A stretch of 64,000 bases of DNA, taken from contig BRXU01000010.1 in assembly GCA_030267565.1 (NCBI GenBank), forward strand, positions 310,001 through 374,000. Direction: 5' to 3'. Below, in pieces: positions 26,159 to 35,835 of this stretch; within the stretch, counting starts at the first letter, position 1, and the number at the start of each line of letters is the position of its first letter. A program made the position numbers and the translations under genes. The stretch is from Pleodorina starrii. Taxonomy: Eukaryota; Chlorophyta; Chlorophyceae; Chlamydomonadales; Volvocaceae. The notes below the pieces were generated by a model. It had not been told where the DNA came from, did not search any database, and saw only the letters and a program-made list of their open reading frames with translations.

Positions 26159-29100
26159 CGGTCCGGCAAGCGCGTTGGGGCCGGCAAGCAGAGTCCGGGC
26201 AACAGACCACTAGCGCAGGAGTCGTTGGGGTCTGCGGCTGCCGAGAAGGCAGTTTTGGCAACCGAAAAGGTTGCAGTAGCCCAGGGCCAGTCGGATATGG
26301 ACGGAGGTGTTCCGGTCGTTTGCGATCCGCTGAAGTGTGATCGCATGTTCCTGCCTGACGAGTTTCGGAAGGTTGAGAGCAGTTTGGGGCGTCAGTTCTC
26401 TTTTGACGCCGCTTGTAACGACTCGGGTGACAACAGCCTCTGTGCGCGCTTTGCCTCTCCAAGCAAATCGTTCTTTGACACTGACGTGTCAGGCGAGTTT
26501 GTTTGGATCAATCCCCCATACACTCACGTTCAGCAATGGACACAGCACTACCTGCGCTGCAAGCGCAAGGACCCGGAGCACACATCAGCAGTCTTCTGTG
26601 TGCCCCAGTGGACTCAAGTCGAGCATCACATGCGTTCGGCAGGCTTTAAGCTGCTCAAAACGTATGAAGTTGGAACAAAATTGTTCTCAAAGAAAGACGC
26701 AAACGGTACTCGCACGGAAATGCCCGGTATCCCATGGCCGGTTCAGCTGTGGTATGACGCCCCAGCAACTCCAGTGCAAGTCAACAGCATGAATGCTCCC
26801 AACCGTTCAATGGTCTTTGATGCTCGCTTGTGCCAAACGGCTTGCCGAGTGCTTGCCGACTCAGGTGCCAACTGCAATGGCGCCGCGGATGGCTTCATTA
26901 CGCTTGAAGCAGCCCGCAACATGGCTCTCAGAACAAAGCCAACAACCACAGCATCCGTGCGCCTAGCGAACGGGACCAACGAGCTCATTGAAGGCTCAGT
27001 CACCGCAAACCTACGCATCGGTTCCTTCCACGATCAGGTCAAGCTACTTGTTCTCAAACAAGGAATACCAGGCGTTGAAATCATTCTCGCCAACGACTGG
27101 TTGGAACGGCGTAAGGCCCTAATGTGCTGGGCAACGCATACGCTTACCGCACACAAGGACAAAGGTGAAAAGTGGACTCTTAAGCCCACATTCTGGTCTG
27201 CTGTGGAAGACGAGGAACACCTAGACGGTGTTACAATCATGAACTACGTGACCGCTACACTTTACGCAGCGAGCACTGTAGAGACAATGTCGGCTAAAGC
27301 CGCAGCAAAGCGGATTGCCCAAGGCGCACGAAGCTACTTGATGCTTGTGCAGGCTGAACCTGTCGGTGAGGAAACGGCATCGGGAACAAAAGCCCCGGAC
27401 GCCAACCTGATCCCTGAAGAAAACATGTCAGCCATTCTGGATGAATACAAAGACGTATTCGCAGAATTGAAAGGGCTTCCGCCATTTCGCGAAGTAGGTC
27501 ACGCCATACCGTTGGTGGACGGGGCCGTACCGCCAGCCAAGCGAACGTACCGCCTGACGCAACTTGAGCAACAGGAAGTACGCAAGCAAGTCACTGAGTT
27601 GCTACAGAAAGGCTACATTGAACCCTCTACGTCGCCTTACGGCGCTCCGGTGATTTTTGTTGAAAAGGCTAACGGACAAGGTCTTCGTATGGTCCTTGAT
27701 TACCGTGCCCTCAACAAACAAACAATTAAACGGCGGTACCCAATGCCCAATATTACAGACCTCTTCGACCAGCTTCAGGGTGCGAACATTTTCAGTTCCC
27801 TGGACCTACAACAGGGGTACAACCAAATCCGCATTTCCCCAGAGGATGTGGAAAAGACGGCCTTTATAGCTCCGGGAATGGGCCAATTTCAATTCAAGGT
27901 CCTTTGCTTTGGCCTCACCAACGCCCCTGCAACGTTCCAAGCGGTGATGAATCGAATTTTCGCCGAACACATTGGCAAATTTGTGCTGGTGTACTTGGAC
28001 GACATTTTGGTCTTCAGTAAGACCCCAGCCGAGCATGAGCAACACCTCCGTACGGTGCTCGCTCTGCTACGAAAGCACGAATTCAAGGCAAAACTGTCTA
28101 AGTGTCAGTTCAACCGTGGCGAACTGCACTTCTTGGGCCACATAGTTAGCCGAGACGGCTTAAAAGTGGACGAGCGTAAGGTTAAAGTCGTCAAAGAATG
28201 GCCAGTGCCGACCGACTTACCTAAACTACGCGCGTTCCTTGGCTTAGCCAACTACTTTAGGAGGTTCATCCAGGGTTATTCCTCCCTTGTGGCCCCGCTC
28301 ACAGCCTTAACCAGTGCGAAAATGCCCTTCCATTGGACGAAAGCGTGTGATGCGGCTTTCGAAGGCGTGAAGCATGCCTTGACGAACGCACCTGTACTTA
28401 AGCTCCCCGAGCTTGAAAAACCTTTCACGGTCTGGTCTGACGCCTCAATTTATGGCACCGGCGCCGTACTTTTACAAGACGAGCGACCAGTAGCTTACAC
28501 GAGCTCAAAGTTCAGTAAAGCAGAGTATAACTACTCAACAACAGACCAGGAGTGCTTGGGCACAGTCCTTGCGCTTGAAGAGTGGCGTTGTTATTTGGAA
28601 GGTGCAACCGATGTTACACTTGTAACCGACCACCAACCGCTGGTATACCTACAGGACCAGAAAAGCGCCGATATGCTCTCCCGTAGACAAGCTCGATGGA
28701 TGGAACGCCTCTCGCGTTTCAACTTTAAATGGGAGTACCGCCCCGGACGGATAAATGTCGCTGATCCCATCAGTCGGGTTCACGACATGGTGCTAAATGT
28801 GCTAACGGCTTCGCTAATTGATAGCGACCTCGGCCGCCGAATCAAACGCGGGTATGACGGCGACCCAAACATACGAAAATCACAGGTAGCAAAGCTGCAG
28901 CTCAGGCGAAAGAACGGATTCTGGTACAGAGGGACCCAGATATACGTGCCTGAAAACGCTGACTTACGTAAGGAAATCCTGAAAGAATATCATGATGTTC
29001 CCTACGCTGGCCATCGCGGCATAGACCGCACCAAACAAGCGATCGCACAAACTTACTGGTGGCCCGGGCTAGACGCTAACGTTAAGGCATACGTTAAGTC

Positions 29101-30313
29101 CTGCCCCAACTGTCAGCGCAACAAACCCACAAATAGAAAGCCGGGCGGATTGCTGCAGCCCCTCCCTATTCCTGCTGAGGTTTGGGATAGTGTATCAATG
29201 GACTTGATCACTCAGCTACCAACAACTCGCAATGGGCATGACGCGATCGTAGTGTTCGTGGACCGGCTGAGCAAAATGACGCACTTTGCTCCCACACACA
29301 CATCCGTCGGAGCTGAAGAGTTAGCCCGCCTTTCTGTGGCTACAGTCTTCAGGCAGCACGGCCTTCCACAAAACATAGTGTCGGACCGGGACACACGCTT
29401 TACAAGCAACTTTTGGAAGGAACTATTTCGCCTATTGGGCACCCACCTCTACATGAGCACAGCCTACCACCCGCAAACGGATGGACAAACGGAGCGGATG
29501 AACCGCGTCCTTGAAGAGACACTCAGGCACTACATCTCGCCCGCGCAAGACGACTGGGACGAGCATTTGCCGCTTATCGAGTTTGCTATCAACAACTCTA
29601 AGCAGCGTTCTACGGGTGTTTCCCCGTTTTACCTTAACGGTATCAAGCAACCGCGTGTGCCGGTTGACCTACACGTTAAGAGTAAGGTGCCTGCCGCTGA
29701 CAAATATCAGGAAGCGATGCAAAAGCGTATTAAACGCGCAAAGCAGTGTCTCTTGGCTGCGCAAAACGATCAAAAAGAGGACGCCGACGTTCACAGGCGA
29801 CCTGTGCGTTACGAGGTCGGGCAAAAAGTGCTGTTAAGTACGCGTAATGTCACGCTCAAAAACCCAGGTACCAAAAAGCTGATGCCTAAGTACATCGGCC
29901 CATACACGGTTGTCGAGAAAGTGAGCGAAACCGCGGTAAAACTAAAGTTACCGGCGGACTCACGCCTCCATCCGGTCTTTCACGTCTCCCTATTGAAACC
30001 TTACCGGGACGACGGAAACCGACAACCACCACCACCTTTACTGATTGAGGGTGAGCCATACTACATGGTCGAATCGATCATCGACCATCGCGACGTTTCG
30101 GTCCGAGGTGGGCGCGGAAAAACACGGCGGGAATACCTCGTCAAATGGGAAGGCTACGACTCGGGACACAACAGCTACGAGCCCGAAGCGTCCCTACGCG
30201 AATCCCAACCACTTTCCGAAGCAGTCGACGAGTATGAGCGCAAACTCAAAATAAAGGCACTGCACCCACGAGATAAACCCGCAGGAGGCAAGCCCGCTAA
30301 AAAGCGAAAATGA
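26159..30313 (+). CDS. pol: Chromovirus Pol, in frame with gag after one TAG
   Basis: The frame is open from the codon right after the gag TAG to TGA at 30311-30313. The first ATG is only at 26297, so Pol is probably made by reading through the stop. In order: an N-terminal domain with FDAACNDSGDNSLCARF and FVWINPPYTHVQQW, methyltransferase-like; aspartic protease with LADSGA; reverse transcriptase with GLRMVLDYRALNKQT, SSLDLQQGYNQI and the catalytic YLDDILVF; RNase H starting near PFTVWSDASIYGTG and including TDHQPL; integrase with an HHCC finger (YAGHRG, CPNCQRN) and the Asp-Asp-Glu core (SMDLITQLP, IVSDRDTRF, HPQTDGQTERMNR); and a C-terminal chromodomain (EYLVKWEGYDSGHNSYEPEA). The chromodomain can steer integration to marked chromatin. 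Confidence 0.95.
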   Translation, partial: RSGKRVGAGKQSPGNRPLAQESLGSAAAEKAVLATEKVAVAQGQSDMDGGVPVVCDPLKCDRMFLPDEFRKVESSLGRQFSFDAACNDSGDNSLCARFASPSKSFFDTDVSGEFVWINPPYTHVQQWTQHYLRCKRKDPEHTSAVFCVPQWTQVEHHMRSAGFKLLKTYEVGTKLFSKKDANGTRTEMPGIPWPVQLWYDAPATPVQVNSMNAPNRSMVFDARLCQTACRVLADSGANCNGAADGFITLEAARNMALRTKPTTTASVRLANGTNELIEGSVTANLRIGSFHDQVKLLVLKQGIPGVEIILANDWLERRKALMCWATHTLTAHKDKGEKWTLKPTFWSAVEDEEHLDGVTIMNYVTATLYAASTVETMSAKAAAKRIAQGARSYLMLVQAEPVGEETASGTKAPDANLIPEENMSAILDEYKDVFAELKGLPPFREVGHAIPLVDGAVPPAKRTYRLTQLEQQEVRKQVTELLQKGYIEPSTSPYGAPVIFVEKANGQGLRMVLDYRALNKQTIKRRYPMPNITDLFDQLQGANIFSSLDLQQGYNQIRISPEDVEKTAFIAPGMGQFQFKVLCFGLTNAPATFQAVMNRIFAEHIGKFVLVYLDDILVFSKTPAEHEQHLRTVLALLRKHEFKAKLSKCQFNRGELHFLGHIVSRDGLKVDERKVKVVKEWPVPTDLPKLRAFLGLANYFRRFIQGYSSLVAPLTALTSAKMPFHWTKACDAAFEGVKHALTNAPVLKLPELEKPFTVWSDASIYGTGAVLLQDERPVAYTSSKFSKAEYNYSTTDQECLGTVLALEEWRCYLEGATDVTLVTDHQPLVYLQDQKSADMLSRRQARWMERLSRFNFKWEYRPGRINVADPISRVHDMVLNVLTASLIDSDLGRRIKRGYDGDPNIRKSQVAKLQLRRKNGFWYRGTQIYVPENADLRKEILKEYHDVPYAGHRGIDRTKQAIAQTYWWPGLDANVKAYVKSCPNCQRNKPTNRKPGGLLQPLPIPAEVWDSVSMDLITQLPTTRNGHDAIVVFVDRLSKMTHFAPTHTSVGAEELARLSVATVFRQHGLPQNIVSDRDTRFTSNFWKELFRLLGTHLYMSTAYHPQTDGQTERMNRVLEETLRHYISPAQDDWDEHLPLIEFAINNSKQRSTGVSPFYLNGIKQPRVPVDLHVKSKVPAADKYQEAMQKRIKRAKQCLLAAQNDQKEDADVHRRPVRYEVGQKVLLSTRNVTLKNPGTKKLMPKYIGPYTVVEKVSETAVKLKLPADSRLHPVFHVSLLKPYRDDGNRQPPPPLLIEGEPYYMVESIIDHRDVSVRGGRGKTRREYLVKWEGYDSGHNSYEPEASLRESQPLSEAVDEYERKLKIKALHPRDKPAGGKPAKKRK

Positions 30314-30335
30314 CGCTCCCGGGACGGTTCGCTTC

Positions 30336-30348
30336 AGAGGGGGGAGAG
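30336..30348 (+). other. Polypurine tract
   Basis: AGAGGGGGGAGAG directly precedes the 3' LTR. It is the usual primer site for plus-strand DNA synthesis. Confidence 0.8.
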
Positions 30349-30752
30349 TGTAGCAAGCTACATTTCCCTTAGGAATATTACATTAATAAATATAAACAAC
30401 AATAATTCATTTGCGCAATAATGCGAAGAGCGCGCGCCGCGGGACCGTATCGCGCGCCAACTAACTCAACGAACCTGAAGCGACCCTACCACTGGTCCCA
30501 ATCATAGATCAGTGTCGTACAGACATCTTAGCCGGCAGGTGGAGCCGAGATATAAGTCACCCGGGTGTAGTGTTCCGGCCAGTCATTGAGTAACCACATT
30601 TACTCGGTGGCCAGGGTTCAAGACCCTGCTGACACCTAAGAGCTTCCGCTATCTCACGTATGCTTCTAGGCCTTCTGCGGAGACTCGCCGACTTTGTCGT
30701 CACTCTCTTCAGCAAGTCCACAATGACGGTAAGTGCCTAGACGCTTACTACA
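30349..30752 (+). repeat. 3' LTR of the chromovirus
   Basis: 404 bp, by eye identical to the 5' LTR, followed by the second GGCGG target copy at 30753-30757. Confidence 0.95.
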
Positions 30753-31541
30753 GGCGGCCCCACCACCGCGCGCTCACTTGCTGCTGGGTGACGCCCTTGT
30801 AGCCCTTTTGGTCCAGAAGCATGTTCACCACCGCCACAACTCCGGGCTTCGGTCCACAGTCAGCATCATGCTGGCCACCCACCCCACACCACAGGTCCTG
30901 GTGGAACTGTCCATTCTGCACAGGAGGTCCTCGTTGAGCGCCGGCGCCAGAATCTGCGTTACTGTGGCTCCCACGAATGCCTCTGGCACGACACTCTTGG
31001 CCAGGTGGCCCAGCCGCTGATCCAGTGCCACGATGGGTGATCCATCGCTGCGGCCGCCGCGGCCTGCAGCCGTTTTGGACCGCGTCTTGGACAGCGCGTC
31101 CCTCACTTTGCCCGCGTTCGACTGCAGGGCATCATGAAGTACTGGCTTCAGGGCCTTGACCTCCGCCGACCCGCCAATGGTCCTGCCGACGGTGACGCGG
31201 GTGAGCTCCGTGAGGTCGCCCGACGGCACTGCGTCCGTCAGCGGCCAGAATTTCGCGCGGCACGTATTCCGGATGGCAGCCTCCCGCTGAGAGCTCAGCC
31301 TCGCCGAGGGCTGGCCAGTCGGGGGCGCCGCCGGCGCCTCAGCTGGCCCGGCGTGGAACACCCCTTCCGACAGTGCACACCGCCCGGGCTTTCTCTGCGA
31401 CCTTGCCAGCGTCTGCAGTCGTGCCGCCAGATCCGGTCGTTCGGCGAGCACTATCACAAGCTCCAGGGTGTCCGCCGCCAGTAACCCCCCCCCTCTCAGA
31501 CACCCTCCGTTGGTGTGGGTGCTCTGACACACCGCCCGCAC
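30753..31541 (-). pseudogene. Gag-like gene, right (inverted) copy, N-terminal part
   Basis: On the minus strand a frame runs from about 31541 to 30825. It includes LVIVLAERPDLAARLQTLAR, SSQREAAIRNTCRAKFWPLT, LTRVTVGRTIGGSAEVKALK, KVRDALSKTRSKTAAGRGG, SVVPEAFVGATVTQILAPAL and GWVASMMLTV. It is alignable with 23048-23440 but has GGA where that copy has a stop. It lacks about 450 bp present in the left copy after the MMLTV block, then resumes with VVAVVNML-DQKGYKG near 30820 in another frame before the chromovirus insertion point. Probably a retroelement gag; inactive. Confidence 0.55.
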
Positions 31542-31786
31542 CCCCTTCTGACGTGCGCTTGGGTCAGTGGCCCTGCACGCCGCTCGACGCCTCCCGTGCC
31601 CCTGGCACCGGCCCTGTGGCGAGTGTGGGCCGGCCGGGTCTCTGGCCGCCAGATCCTGGTCCGTGCCCGGGGTGAACCTCCTGGGCCCTTCCCCGACCGA
31701 GACCAGCCGGCATCAGCATGCCCTCGCCCTCGCCGCCGCTCTGGCCCTGCAATGGCAGAATCGGATCCACCCCTTAGTTGGTGCTG

Positions 31787-31935
31787 CATCCCCCAGGGCT
31801 TATGCAACTTATCAGTGCGGGGGCATAAGGCCTGTGGGCCGGGCACAGCGATGGCGTACCCACAGGGCCTATGTGACTCGGCAGCTCGAGAGCATGAGGC
31901 CGGTGTTCCGGTCGCAGCGACAGAATGCCACAGGA
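31787..31935. repeat. ~75-bp minisatellite, left block
   Basis: About two degenerate units of a repeat containing CAGGGCCTATGTGACTCGG and GAGGCCGG. The same family in the same orientation reappears at 34360-34590, on the far side of the foldback-like structure. Confidence 0.55.
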
Positions 31936-32026
31936 GTCATTATGACTTCGGTGACTTAATACCTAGACTTAATTGAGTCAGGCTTTTTGTAAGAGTCTAG
32001 GACCCACTCACTGAGCGCCACTCAGT

Positions 32027-32345
32027 GACGCAAACCACTTAGGGAAGTCTAGCGCCACTCATTGCGTCACCCCACCCCACTCATTAAGTCTGCGTCTCAC
32101 TTAGGCCCCCCGCCCCTCCCTGTCGTACAGTCCCCTCACCCCCTGGGACCCCCACTTAGGTGACGCAAATGACGCAAATGACGCAAACCACTTAGGAAAG
32201 TCTAGCGCCACTCATTGCGTCACCCCACCCCACTCATTAAGTCTGCGTCTCACTTAGGCCCCCCGCCCCTCCCTGTCGTACAGTCCCCTGACCCCCTGGG
32301 ACCCCCACTTAGGTGACGCAAATGACGCAAATGACGCAAACCACT
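32027..32345. repeat. 153-bp tandem repeat, left arm
   Basis: Two full units plus the start of a third, each opening with GACGCAAACCACTTAGG; period exactly 153 bp from 32027 to 32180 to 32333. Inside, GACGCAAAT is itself repeated. Confidence 0.85.
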
Positions 32346-32396
32346 TAGGGGGGTCCTATTGAGCCCCCACCCCACTAATAGAGTCCAGCCCCACAC

Positions 32397-32968
32397 ATTC
32401 GTTGCACTAAGCACGCCGTGGTTAAAAACGGTAATCACGCCTTGCCCTCCTTCCTCCCCTCCCGTGCCCGCCCCTTTCCCCCCCCCCGCCACGGCCATGG
32501 GCTCCTGACTCCTGCCGTCATGCCGTGCCTTGCCTTTGACCTAGCCGGACGGAGCCATGTCCCTGGTATTTGCGCGATTCGTTGCACTAAGCACGCCGTG
32601 GTTTAAAACGAGAATCACCCCTTGCCCTCCTCCCTCCCCTCCCGTGCCCGCCCCTTCCCCCCCCCCCGCCACGGCCATGGGCTCCTGACTCCTGCCGTGC
32701 CTTGCCTCCGACCTAGCCGGACGGAGCCATGTCCCTGGTCTTTGCGCGATTCGTTGCACTAAGCACGCCGTGGTTTAAAACGGTAATCACGCCTTGCCCT
32801 CCTCCCCCCCCCCTCCCGTGCCCGCCCCGCCCACCCGTCTGCCGCGGCCATGGGCTTCTTGACTCCTGCCGTGCCATGCCTCCGACCTAGCCGGATGGAG
32901 CCATGGCCCCGGTCTTTGCGCGCTTCGTTGCACTAAGCGCGCCGCGGTTTAAAACCGTATTAACGCCT
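32397..32968. repeat. ~175-bp tandem repeat in the foldback centre
   Basis: Three full units starting ATTCGTTGCACTAAGCACGC at 32397, 32577 and 32749 (spacing 180 and 172) and a partial fourth at 32923. The length differences lie in C-rich runs. Each unit contains GCCACGGCCATGGGCT or a near copy and no gene. Confidence 0.85.
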
Positions 32969-33656
32969 TTCCGGGTTCAGTGCCCCCACACAGATGCGCA
33001 CTTGCGGTCCAAGGAGCCCGGAAGCTATGTTTAAAAAGAAGCCCAGGAGAATCGTCCACCGACTCGCCGATGCCGCATAGATAGGCCAAATCGTAAGAGG
33101 AGGTCCCCCAAAATGGTACCTAGCAGCATCACCGGGCTAGCCTGTGCTCTGAGCGAATGCACCACCTCTGGGTTGAGGTCTGAAACCTCAACCGGCGGAA
33201 AAGGCAGGAGGGAATCTACCATTGAGGATCAGAACCCGTAAGACTGTGACAAACTACAAATCTTAGGCATGCATAACAATCTAATTACACGTTTGTATGT
33301 AATGGGCTAGAATGAGATTCCGGAAGAGGCGAATTGGGATTTTTGCGTCAGTTGAGTCGGATGGATTCCGAAAATGCCGTCCGTGTGACCTTATCGGCCA
33401 CGTTTCTGTAAGTTTAATCAGCCATATTCATTCCGAGAGAGGCATATGTCATATATTACCGCGGCTGACTACGATTTGGCGCAGAGTGAGAATTTTGCGT
33501 CATTTGCGTCGTTTGCGTCTGGGCCCTAGAGGGCCGGGCAGGCTGTACGACACAAGTGCGGGCAGACTCAGAGAGTGAACATGGAGACTAAGCGAGTGCT
33601 GCATGTGCTCTAATAAGTCTATTAAGTGCGATGTTGGACTCTATGAGTGGGATGGG
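32969..33656. other. Unique centre of the foldback-like structure
   Basis: About 690 bp with lower GC than the flanks. Short frames only (up to 88 codons), none with recognisable character. Confidence 0.35.
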
Positions 33657-33740
33657 GACTCAATAGAGTGAGTTGAGTCAATTGAGTGTGGGGCTGGACT
33701 CTATGAGTGGGATGGAGACTCAATAGGACCCCCCTAAGTG

Positions 33741-34065
33741 GTTTGCGTCATTTGCGTCATTTGCGTCACCTAAGTGGGGGTCCCAGGGGGTCAGGGGACT
33801 GTACGACAGGGAGGGGCGGGGGGCCTAAGTGAGATGCAGACTTAATGAGTGCGGTGGGGTGACGCAATGAGTGGCGCTAGACTTTCCTAAGTGGTTTGCG
33901 TCATTTGCGTCATTTGCGTGACCTAAGTGGGGGTCCCAGGGGGTCAGGGGACTGTACGACAGGGAGGGGCGGGGGGCCTAAGTGAGACGCAGACTTAATG
34001 AGTGGGGTGGGGTGACGCAATGAGTGGCAGTAGACTCTACTAAGTGGTTTGCGTCATTTCGTCAA
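33741..34065. repeat. 153-bp tandem repeat, right arm (inverted)
   Basis: Units start GTTTGCGTCATTTGCGTC at 33741 and 33894, with a degraded start at 34047; spacing is again 153 bp. They are the reverse complement of the left-arm units. Confidence 0.85.
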
Positions 34066-34068
34066 TAT

Positions 34069-34245
34069 AGTGTGGGGCTGGACGCAATGATGAGTGGGCC
34101 GGGAACTCAATAGAGTGGGTTGCGTCGATTGAGTGTGGGGCTGGACGCAATGAGTGGGCCGGGAACTCAATAGAGTGGGTTGCGTCAATTGAGTGTGGGG
34201 CTGGAAGCAATGAGTGGGCCGGGGACTCATTGTTGAGTCTAAAAC
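34069..34245. repeat. ~62-bp tandem repeat outside the right arm
   Basis: Three units with GTGTGGGGCTGGACGCAATG at about 34069, 34133 and 34193 (the last with AAGC). They share GACGCAA/TTGCGTC words with the 153-bp repeat, so one may derive from the other. Confidence 0.75.
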
Positions 34246-34359
34246 ACCAGACGCAGACTGCGTCTGGCCTCTTGACGCAAAAGCAGACTTAGGCCAGACT
34301 TAGGCCAGACTTAGGCCCTGTTCCTAAGTGATTTTGACTCCAGTGGCCTTTTGTGGTCG

Positions 34360-34590
34360 TAGCCACAGTGTATCCGCAGGGGCCTATGCGACTTGGCAGC
34401 GCGAGCGTGCGGGGCCTGGGTTCCGGGTGCAGCCACAGCGTACCCGCAGGGGCCTATATATGTGGGACTTGGCAGCGTGGGAGTGTGAGGTCTGGGGGCC
34501 GGGTGCTGCAACGGCGCGCCCGCGGGATCTATGTAACTCGGCAGCGCGAGAGCGGGAGGCCTGATTGCCGGGTGCAGCCACGGCATCTTG
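34360..34590. repeat. ~75-bp minisatellite, right block
   Basis: Three units with CGCAGGGGCCTATGCGACTT, its variant with TATATGTGGGACTT, and CGCGGGATCTATGTAACTC, each followed by GGCAGCG. Same family and orientation as 31787-31935. Confidence 0.7.
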
Positions 34591-35835
34591 GAGGGCCGCC
34601 AGCTACGTATCGGCGCCAACGCGTAAGGCTGGGCTGTCGGATAACACCCCGCCGGAGTCCCGTGACTTCTGCTCGTGCCCCTGGGCCTGCGACCTAACAC
34701 CGGCCTCCGAACTCACCGAGTCCGAGTCCTCCGACAGCACTTCGTCCGCATCCGACTCCTCCGGGCTTTCGCTGCCCCCGGAGCCCTCGGACTCTTCCTC
34801 TCTCTCGCTGCTCGAGCTCGACTGCGGATCATCGCGACCCGCATCTTCTCCGTCATAACGGTCGCCATGCCCTTCATCGCCTTCAGGGTCGGCCTATGCA
34901 TCAGCAGGGCGGTAGTTAGCGGGGGCGGGAACCGCGCAATGCAAGCCGCTGAGGGCGCCTACTAACTATCAAACCGCCTCCTAGAGGCGTGACGATGGCC
35001 CGCGCCCGCTACCCTGCGGACAGGGCCGAGCCGCCGCGATCCCCGCCATAAATAACCGCGGGCGCGCCCCGCAATCGCTCTATTCTCCTGTCCCAAATCG
35101 TGACCTGTAGCCACGTAGCTACCTCCCCTTGCGTCAATCTAGCTTCAATACCTACTGCGAGAGTCGCGGATCTGACCCCCCCGACCCCATACACACCACG
35201 CAGCGGCCAACCTGAGCAAGCTCTGAATTAAGGCATGATTAAGTATGAATAGAAAAGGAAGGACCCCAGCTTACCATGTAGTCCATGTTGCCTTGGATTG
35301 GTATAGAATAACCGTAACCGTTCAACGGTGGGCCGAGCATTTCTGTATGCGCGCGCTAAAGGGCGAGCAAACCTGGCACAATTTGCAGCTTGTCATAATC
35401 CAATTAGGGTAGGACTGTGCTGTGCCTCTCAAGGCACAGTTCAGTTCAATAATGTCACGGAAACAAAAGTACCCTAAGGCAGTAGTGTCTCAATTGAAGC
35501 TGAGTTTGTGCTCGATGGATGCGTGTTATCAGTACGCCGCAGCGTTTGGCTTGATGCTCGCGCTCCGGCAGCTCCAGAACCACACGGTTTTTCCCATCCC
35601 GCGGTTGTTCCATGTTTGAAGAACGCGATGCTTTGTGTTTGAAGAACCAGATTTAGCGACGTGATGCTTGTTTGCATCCGTTAATCGCGATCGCCTTGCA
35701 CCCTTACGTTGTCCGCTTGTCCCTCTGTTATATTACGGTGTCTTCACTGTTATCCTGTGAATCACCTCAGAAGCTTGCGGTCGCGGTACTAGAGCAAAAA
35801 CGCACGGCGTCAACTCTCCTCAACTGGTCGCACTG
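34591..35835. other. Intergenic and promoter region of the COA1-like gene
   Basis: No other gene recognised. An acidic Ser-rich frame near 34675-34965 has no family match. A TTATATTACGG string at about 35728 is a possible TATA-like element, 100 bp before the ATG at 35836. TTTGAAGAACGCGATG and TTTGAAGAACCAGATT near 35615-35655 are small direct repeats. Confidence 0.35.

Larger units (their letters stand above)
24491..30752 (+). mobile_element. Complete Ty3/gypsy chromovirus
   Basis: LTRs of 404 bp (24491-24894 and 30349-30752) appear identical over their whole length. The element is bounded by the 5-bp target duplication GGCGG (24486-24490 and 30753-30757). Parts in order: LTR, primer-binding site, gag, in-frame TAG, pol (NPPY domain, protease, reverse transcriptase, RNase H, integrase, chromodomain), polypurine tract, LTR. 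All domains are uninterrupted apart from the recoding stop. The identical LTRs mean the insertion is recent and the copy may be active. It split the right arm of the gag inverted duplication. Confidence 0.96.
31980..34310. mobile_element. Foldback-like element with tandem-repeat inverted arms
   Basis: Two blocks of a 153-bp tandem repeat face each other: left block units start at 32027, 32180 and 32333, right block units at 33741, 33894 and 34047 on the other strand. The core string is GCGTCATTTGCGTCATTTGC and the shared body includes CTGTACGACAGGGAGGGGCG. Between them lie about 1.35 kb with a ~175-bp tandem array and unique sequence. Terminal inverted repeats built of smaller tandem units are the mark of foldback elements. 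Precise ends and a target duplication were not found, and no transposase gene is present. Confidence 0.55.

Noticed and set aside
32027..34065. CRISPR array as an explanation for the regular 153-bp and 175-bp repeats
   Set aside because: Units are long and contiguous with no short-repeat/variable-spacer structure, the arms are inverted, and the DNA is nuclear eukaryotic.
35010..35194. Short frame at 35009-35194 as a small gene
   Set aside because: Only 61 codons, no upstream signals, no family resemblance.
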